Source of the DNA: Ruminococcus sp. UBA4275
GTDB lineage: Bacteria > Bacillota > Clostridia > Oscillospirales > Ruminococcaceae
Direction: 5' to 3'
Assembly: GCA_002395085.1 (NCBI GenBank)
Contig: DGVV01000179.1
Span: 1 to 26,361 of the forward strand
DNA: 26,361 nt
Each line of letters begins with the position of its first letter. The first letter of the stretch is position 1. Below are positions 22,334 to 26,361 of the stretch, piece by piece. The translations under genes were made by a program, and so were the position numbers. The notes below the pieces were generated by a model. That model had not been told where the DNA came from and ran no database searches. It saw only the letters and a program-made list of their open reading frames with translations.

Positions 22334-23614
22334 TCAATCCCAGTGCAGCGCCGTGAGGTCATCCGCTTCGGTATCCTCATAGCACACGCGGAGATTCTTC
22401 ACCAGATGGCTGTACGACAGTTTCTCCTGTAACGGCAGATCGGCACCGAGTACCTTGTTCCAGTCGAAGGCAGCCGCATTTGGAATCTCCGCAGTTCCCG
22501 TACAGTATGTGGTGATACGCAGGCTGACGGCATTGTCCGCGCTCTGCGCCATGATGATGGCGGGCATCTCAAAACTGACCGTCAGAGTACCGGCATTTTC
22601 TTCGTACCCGGCGGTGATGAATTCATCCGACTGATGCACCTCGGCTTCGGAAAGTTTTTCGATGTCCGCAGGGGCGAGATAACCGATGGGTCTGAGCGAT
22701 GCCCTGATGCCTTCCGGATCAGCCTCCACATACGCGCTGACCACATCCCAGAGAAAGTTTTCCCCGACGGTTTCCATCAGTTCTTCGTTGCTCGTGATTG
22801 CCATATCCGGCGCGCCTCCTGCGTTTTTCCAGTCCCGCACGATGTCGCGCAGAGACCATGCAGGCACGATGACACCGCTGCGGAACGTGCCAAACAGTCC
22901 GGTCACGCCGCCGATGTTGATGCCTGCGAGCTGCATTTCACTGTCAAATGCGGCAGCACCGCTGCTGCCATAGGTGACGTATGCACTGTGCGAGAACACC
23001 CTGACATCCTGCCTGCCGTCATCCACATGAAATTCCCAGTACCGTTTCCCGTTGACGGTGCCGCAGGTCACGGCGGGCGGAGTATGGGGTGTGCCGTCGC
23101 AGCCGACCACCGCGATTGCCGTGCTGTTGAGAACGTCGTCCCGCTTGATTCCGGCGGCGGGCAGGTCTCCCGCATACCGGAATGAAACAATGGCAAGATC
23201 GGTTTGCGGGTCAGCAAATTCGACACGCAGAACCGGAAGTGCCCCGTAATACTGTGCATCATACGCAGAAAACGACATATCTTCTGGTTTTTCGTATACG
23301 GGTGCATCCGCCGGAACTGCATAGTAATGCAGCGCGTCTGCACGGTCAACAACGTGCAGGGCGGTCAGCGCGTAATAGCAGTCGCCGTGCCGTTCAAATA
23401 CCGCGCCGGACGCACCGGCAGTATAGCCGTGTACGCTGCCGTTTTCGGTTTCCGCCGCAATGCGGAATACGGCATCCTGCACAGTGGGGAGCTGCCGTTC
23501 AAAATCCTTGTAGGTGCGTGTTTTGCAGCGCAGCTCCCAGCCGAACGTACACAGAATGACCGTCACGGGGAGCAGCAGCAGGCACAGACAGATGATGCAT
23601 AATTTCTGTTTCAT
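22334..23614 (-). CDS. Membrane-anchored trypsin-like serine protease domain protein
   Basis: A 426-residue protein with an N-terminal membrane segment or uncleaved signal (about residues 5-24), then an extracellular trypsin-like fold. The catalytic triad is visible: H87 in ALTALHVV, D139 in TDLAIVSF and S218 in YGSSGAAAF. Residues about 265-426 form a second part of unknown fold and no PDZ domain is recognised, unlike DegP/HtrA proteins. The ATG follows the mutL stop codon by 3 bases, and AGGA inside the end of mutL lies 7 bases before it. The target is unknown; the protease family call rests on the triad and surrounding motifs. Confidence 0.8.
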   Translation of the reverse strand: MKQKLCIICLCLLLLPVTVILCTFGWELRCKTRTYKDFERQLPTVQDAVFRIAAETENGSVHGYTAGASGAVFERHGDCYYALTALHVVDRADALHYYAVPADAPVYEKPEDMSFSAYDAQYYGALPVLRVEFADPQTDLAIVSFRYAGDLPAAGIKRDDVLNSTAIAVVGCDGTPHTPPAVTCGTVNGKRYWEFHVDDGRQDVRVFSHSAYVTYGSSGAAAFDSEMQLAGINIGGVTGLFGTFRSGVIVPAWSLRDIVRDWKNAGGAPDMAITSNEELMETVGENFLWDVVSAYVEADPEGIRASLRPIGYLAPADIEKLSEAEVHQSDEFITAGYEENAGTLTVSFEMPAIIMAQSADNAVSLRITTYCTGTAEIPNAAAFDWNKVLGADLPLQEKLSYSHLVKNLRVCYEDTEADDLTALHWD

Positions 23615-23617
23615 AGG

Positions 23618-25669
23618 TCAGTCCTGAATGCGCTTGAACTGGCGTTCAATGTAGTATTTCGAGAGCAGGAACATCACCGGACGCCCGTGCGGGCAGTGCC
23701 GGATCTCCTCGCGCTCCCAGACCTCCTCTGCAAGCACCTGCAATTCCTCGCGGGTATTGTGCGTACCGGCGCGGATCGCAGCCTTGCAGGCGAGGTCATG
23801 GAATTTGTCGTCCAGCAGATGCCGGTCGGGTTCTGCGCGGTCGAGCCGGCAGCCCTCTGCAAGTTCTGCGGCAAGGGCATCAAGATCGAGGTCTGCACAG
23901 GAGAGCGGCACACCAGTCAGCTTCGCGATGGGTTTCTCATCAAATTCAAATGTAAATCCGCAGTTTCCGAGCAATTCCGTATGCTCCTCCAGTGCGGTCA
24001 GCTCATCCTCCGTGAGCAGCACCTTGACCGGACTGAGCAAAGCCTGCCGGTCACGGCACTCGCGGCGGCGGAAGCGTTCAAAGAGAATGCGCTCATGCGC
24101 GGCGTGCTTGTCGATCATCACAAACTGATCGCCCGCCTCCGCAAGCACGTAATTGTCAAAGAGTTCGCCCAGCACCTTGATCTCTGCGCGCTGTATTTCC
24201 GAGATTGCATCGTTGCGGGCAGAAGGTTCGTCGGGCAGCGGCGCGGAAGGCGGCGGGGCAGCAGGCTGCCGCATCAGTTCCGGAAACGCCGAGAGCAGTT
24301 CCGACTGCGGCGGCGGGGGCAGCACATCGCGCACAGAAACAGGCGGCACATCGGAAGCCGGCGGTGCAGGCACAGGCATCTGCGGTACTGCGAGGGCAGA
24401 AGGCTCAGCAGAGAACGGCGCAGGGTTCACAGCCGCACGGTACGAGACCGACGGTGCAGGGACAGTCTGCACGGATGCGGGCGCTGTCTGCGCAGGCATT
24501 GCAGGGGATTCAGGCTGCGGCGGCATCTCCTGCGGCTTTGCAAAGAGCGGTGCGGAAGGCGTATTGCTGTCCGTGCCGGCAACCGGCGCAAACCAGTCGC
24601 GCTGCGGCTTCTCCGGCAGAATATGCTCCGGCGTGATCTCCTGCTGCGGCATCTGAAATTCATACACCAGATGATGCTGCCGCAGCGCACTGAGTACCGC
24701 GAAATACACCGCATTGTAGACGCGCTTTTCATCGGAGAAGCGCACCTCAGCCTTCGTCGGGTGCATATTGACATCGACGATGCGCGGCGGAATCTGCACA
24801 CACAGCACACAGACCGGATATTTGCCGGTCATGATAAGCGTCTGATACGCCTCCTCAATCGCGTTGATGAGTGTAAACGAACGCACCGATCTGCCGTTGA
24901 CAAAAAAGAGCTGATGCGAACGGTTCGGGCGCGCATAGAGCGGCTTCATGATATAGCCGGTCACGGAGATGCCGTTCTGTGCGGCTTCCGCATACTGCAC
25001 CGGCAGCAGATCGCGTGTGAAATCCTTGCCGTAGATTGCGTGAATCGCAGAAAAAAGTTTGCCGTCGCCGGGCGTGACAAATTCGGTGCGGTTTTCACGA
25101 ATCAGCCGGAAGGAAATCTCCGGATGCGAAATGGCGATTTTCTGGAAAATCGCAGCGGCGGCATTGCCCTCTGCGGTATCCTTTTTGAGGAATCCTGCGC
25201 GCACGGGGACATTGTAAAAGAGGTCGCGCACAATGACGGTTGTGCCCTCCGGACAGCCGCTCTGCTCAAAGACGGCTTCCTCGCCGCCCTCGATGACATA
25301 ATGCGTGCCCAGCTCCGCATCTTTCTGACGGGTCAGCACCTCGGTTTTCGAGACTGCACAGATCGACGCGAGCGCCTCGCCGCGGAATCCGAGCGTGAAG
25401 ATGCTTTCAAGATCCTCCTTCGCGCGGATTTTGCTGGTGGCATGGCGCAGGAACGCCGTTTTCACCTGTTCCGGTGCAATGCCGCACCCGTCATCGGTGA
25501 CGCGCAAAAAGAGGACACCGCCGCGTTTCAGTTCGGCGGTGATGCGGGTCGCGCCGGAGTCGATGGCGTTTTCGGTCAGCTCTTTCAGCACTGAAGCAGG
25601 GCGCTCAATGACCTCGCCTGCCGCGATCAGTTCGGCAATATCCTTTGGCAAAACCTGAATCTCAGGCAC
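23618..25669 (-). CDS. mutL: DNA mismatch repair protein MutL
   Basis: Mismatch repair protein linking MutS to strand incision. The N-terminal GHKL ATPase (about 1-330) has ENAIDSGA (E33, N34, D37), DDGCGI (59-64), GFRGEAL (94-100) and the DVNMHPTKAEVRF segment. A Pro/Ala-rich linker spans about 345-480. The C-terminal domain (about 490-683) carries the endonuclease motif DKHAAHERILFE (about 520-531), ACKAAIRAG and CPHGRPV, so this is the nicking type and not the E. coli type. At 683 residues it is normal for the family. The start is a GTG at 25669, with AAAGGAG 7 bases before it. mutS is not in the window. Confidence 0.96.
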   Translation of the reverse strand: MPEIQVLPKDIAELIAAGEVIERPASVLKELTENAIDSGATRITAELKRGGVLFLRVTDDGCGIAPEQVKTAFLRHATSKIRAKEDLESIFTLGFRGEALASICAVSKTEVLTRQKDAELGTHYVIEGGEEAVFEQSGCPEGTTVIVRDLFYNVPVRAGFLKKDTAEGNAAAAIFQKIAISHPEISFRLIRENRTEFVTPGDGKLFSAIHAIYGKDFTRDLLPVQYAEAAQNGISVTGYIMKPLYARPNRSHQLFFVNGRSVRSFTLINAIEEAYQTLIMTGKYPVCVLCVQIPPRIVDVNMHPTKAEVRFSDEKRVYNAVYFAVLSALRQHHLVYEFQMPQQEITPEHILPEKPQRDWFAPVAGTDSNTPSAPLFAKPQEMPPQPESPAMPAQTAPASVQTVPAPSVSYRAAVNPAPFSAEPSALAVPQMPVPAPPASDVPPVSVRDVLPPPPQSELLSAFPELMRQPAAPPPSAPLPDEPSARNDAISEIQRAEIKVLGELFDNYVLAEAGDQFVMIDKHAAHERILFERFRRRECRDRQALLSPVKVLLTEDELTALEEHTELLGNCGFTFEFDEKPIAKLTGVPLSCADLDLDALAAELAEGCRLDRAEPDRHLLDDKFHDLACKAAIRAGTHNTREELQVLAEEVWEREEIRHCPHGRPVMFLLSKYYIERQFKRIQD

Positions 25670-25712
25670 TTCTTTACTCCTTTCCGGTATATCACTTCGA
25701 CTGCTCCTGTGA

Positions 25713-26192
25713 TCAGTCAGATTTTAATATCTGCTGCGCATTTTCATGATAAATACACAGCACTTCAGACGTATGCAATAAGATACGTGCCCCGATTGCA
25801 TCCGCTTCCGAATTCCCGCGTAAAAAACAGATCGGGAGTTTATATAATATATTTTTCAGGTCAGATATTCGATGAATCTTTTCTATATAATACCAGGTCA
25901 GCTCATAGATACCTGCCGCAAAGACACATGAATCAAAAGTATCAAACATCTTTTCGGCAAGAACGGCAATGCAATTTATAAATGGCAGGAAATTCTCTTT
26001 GGTGAATTCAAGGCCAAAAATACTGCATCTGACCTCATAAAAATCATTGTCTTCATAGTCGAATGTTTCAAAGACAGCCTCATTGTTTAAGCGAACACTT
26101 TCATCATACAGTTTCTTCAAAACACGAGAACTGTTTGAACTGTCATAATTCATTCGTTTATCACAAAAAAACGTAATTTCAAATGATTCCAT
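25713..26192 (-). CDS. AT-rich orphan gene, unknown function (159 aa)
   Basis: A soluble, acidic protein of 159 residues without a signal peptide. It is rich in aromatic residues and contains six cysteines. No family is recognised. Its base composition is clearly more AT-rich than mutL and the genes beyond, which suggests recent acquisition. GGAG lies about 9 bases before the ATG. It ends 43 bases before mutL on the same strand, and the sequence upstream of it is a hairpin-rich repeat-like region. Size and acidity could fit an immunity-type protein, but no partner is seen. Confidence 0.65.
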   Translation of the reverse strand: MESFEITFFCDKRMNYDSSNSSRVLKKLYDESVRLNNEAVFETFDYEDNDFYEVRCSIFGLEFTKENFLPFINCIAVLAEKMFDTFDSCVFAAGIYELTWYYIEKIHRISDLKNILYKLPICFLRGNSEADAIGARILLHTSEVLCIYHENAQQILKSD

Positions 26193-26217
26193 TATTCGTC
26201 TCCGAATTACGGTTTAT

Positions 26218-26361
26218 CTTAGCAGCACAATTCTTAAGGCAACACCGCGCAAAGCCCGCCTGACGGCTTGGCGGCGCATCTGCTTGCATCTTTTCCGTCA
26301 TCTTGCACAGAAATTCCTTGCTGGGCGCCAGCCCAGCGGCGTCATTTCTATACAATCTGAC
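26218..26361. repeat. Hairpin-rich intergenic repeat, cut by the window end
   Basis: Non-coding, with several inverted repeats: AAGCC/GGCTT (26252-26269) inside GCGC/GCGC (26247-26277), TGACGG/CCGTCA (26261-26266 and 26295-26300), and a perfect GCTGGGC/GCCCAGC hairpin (26320-26337). Composition changes sharply from the AT-rich gene next to it. From memory it resembles interspersed repeats in Ruminococcus genomes, but no second copy is in this window, so that part is unverified. The left boundary is approximate. Confidence 0.45.

Noticed and set aside
23687..25594. 635-codon plus-strand open frame opposite mutL
   Set aside because: It is a shadow of the GC-rich mutL gene; the product is Arg/His/Cys-rich without recognisable domains.

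Overview
The window looks like chromosome of a Gram-positive anaerobe of the Ruminococcus / Oscillospiraceae (Clostridia) group. The support is a secreted pectin-side-chain esterase carrying a type I dockerin (a cellulosome part), the Firmicutes division genes sepF and divIVA, an endonuclease-type MutL, Hfq, strong AGGAGG-type ribosome binding sites and sigma-A type promoters. This is inferred from gene content; no rRNA is present. Most coding sequence is fairly GC-rich and codes on the minus strand.

Layout. 1-277: a non-coding inverted pair of two-hairpin repeats, then a hairpin terminator. 278-5117 (minus): a ROK-type repressor, a large YfhO-type membrane protein and a YfcE-type phosphodiesterase. 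5260-7002 (plus): three small proteins of unknown function, then a PAP2 phosphatase with its own promoter. 7119-10070 (minus): a small acidic protein, a sugar-sensor-like/GGDEF fusion and a GNAT acetyltransferase. 10071-10880: an 810-base gap holding two look-alike small-RNA candidates on the minus strand, a perfect palindrome, and the promoter of the next gene. 10881-13823 (plus): a 980-residue dockerin protein with two SGNH/CE12 esterase modules. 13882-26192 (minus): a long, tightly packed run that reads, in transcription order, unknown AT-rich gene, mutL, trypsin-like protease, NUDIX hydrolase, sugar O-acetyltransferase, GNAT, miaA, hfq, HlyD-like adaptor, yggS, sepF, divIVA, lspA, rluD, DUF4291. 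The right edge (from about 26218) is non-coding, hairpin-rich sequence that looks like an interspersed repeat cut by the window end.

How it fits together. The large minus-strand block joins mismatch repair (mutL), tRNA modification (miaA), RNA chaperoning (hfq), PLP homeostasis (yggS), division (sepF, divIVA), lipoprotein maturation (lspA) and rRNA modification (rluD). Four accessory genes sit between mutL and miaA. The plus-strand dockerin protein would be exported, bind a scaffoldin and deacetylate rhamnogalacturonan.

The strongest candidates for something undescribed are the twin C-rich small-RNA candidates at 10105-10246 and 10489-10600, which share a layout of 5' hairpin, unpaired poly-C stretch and terminator, and the REPIN-like element at 10-184, whose two halves differ by paired, structure-preserving substitutions.
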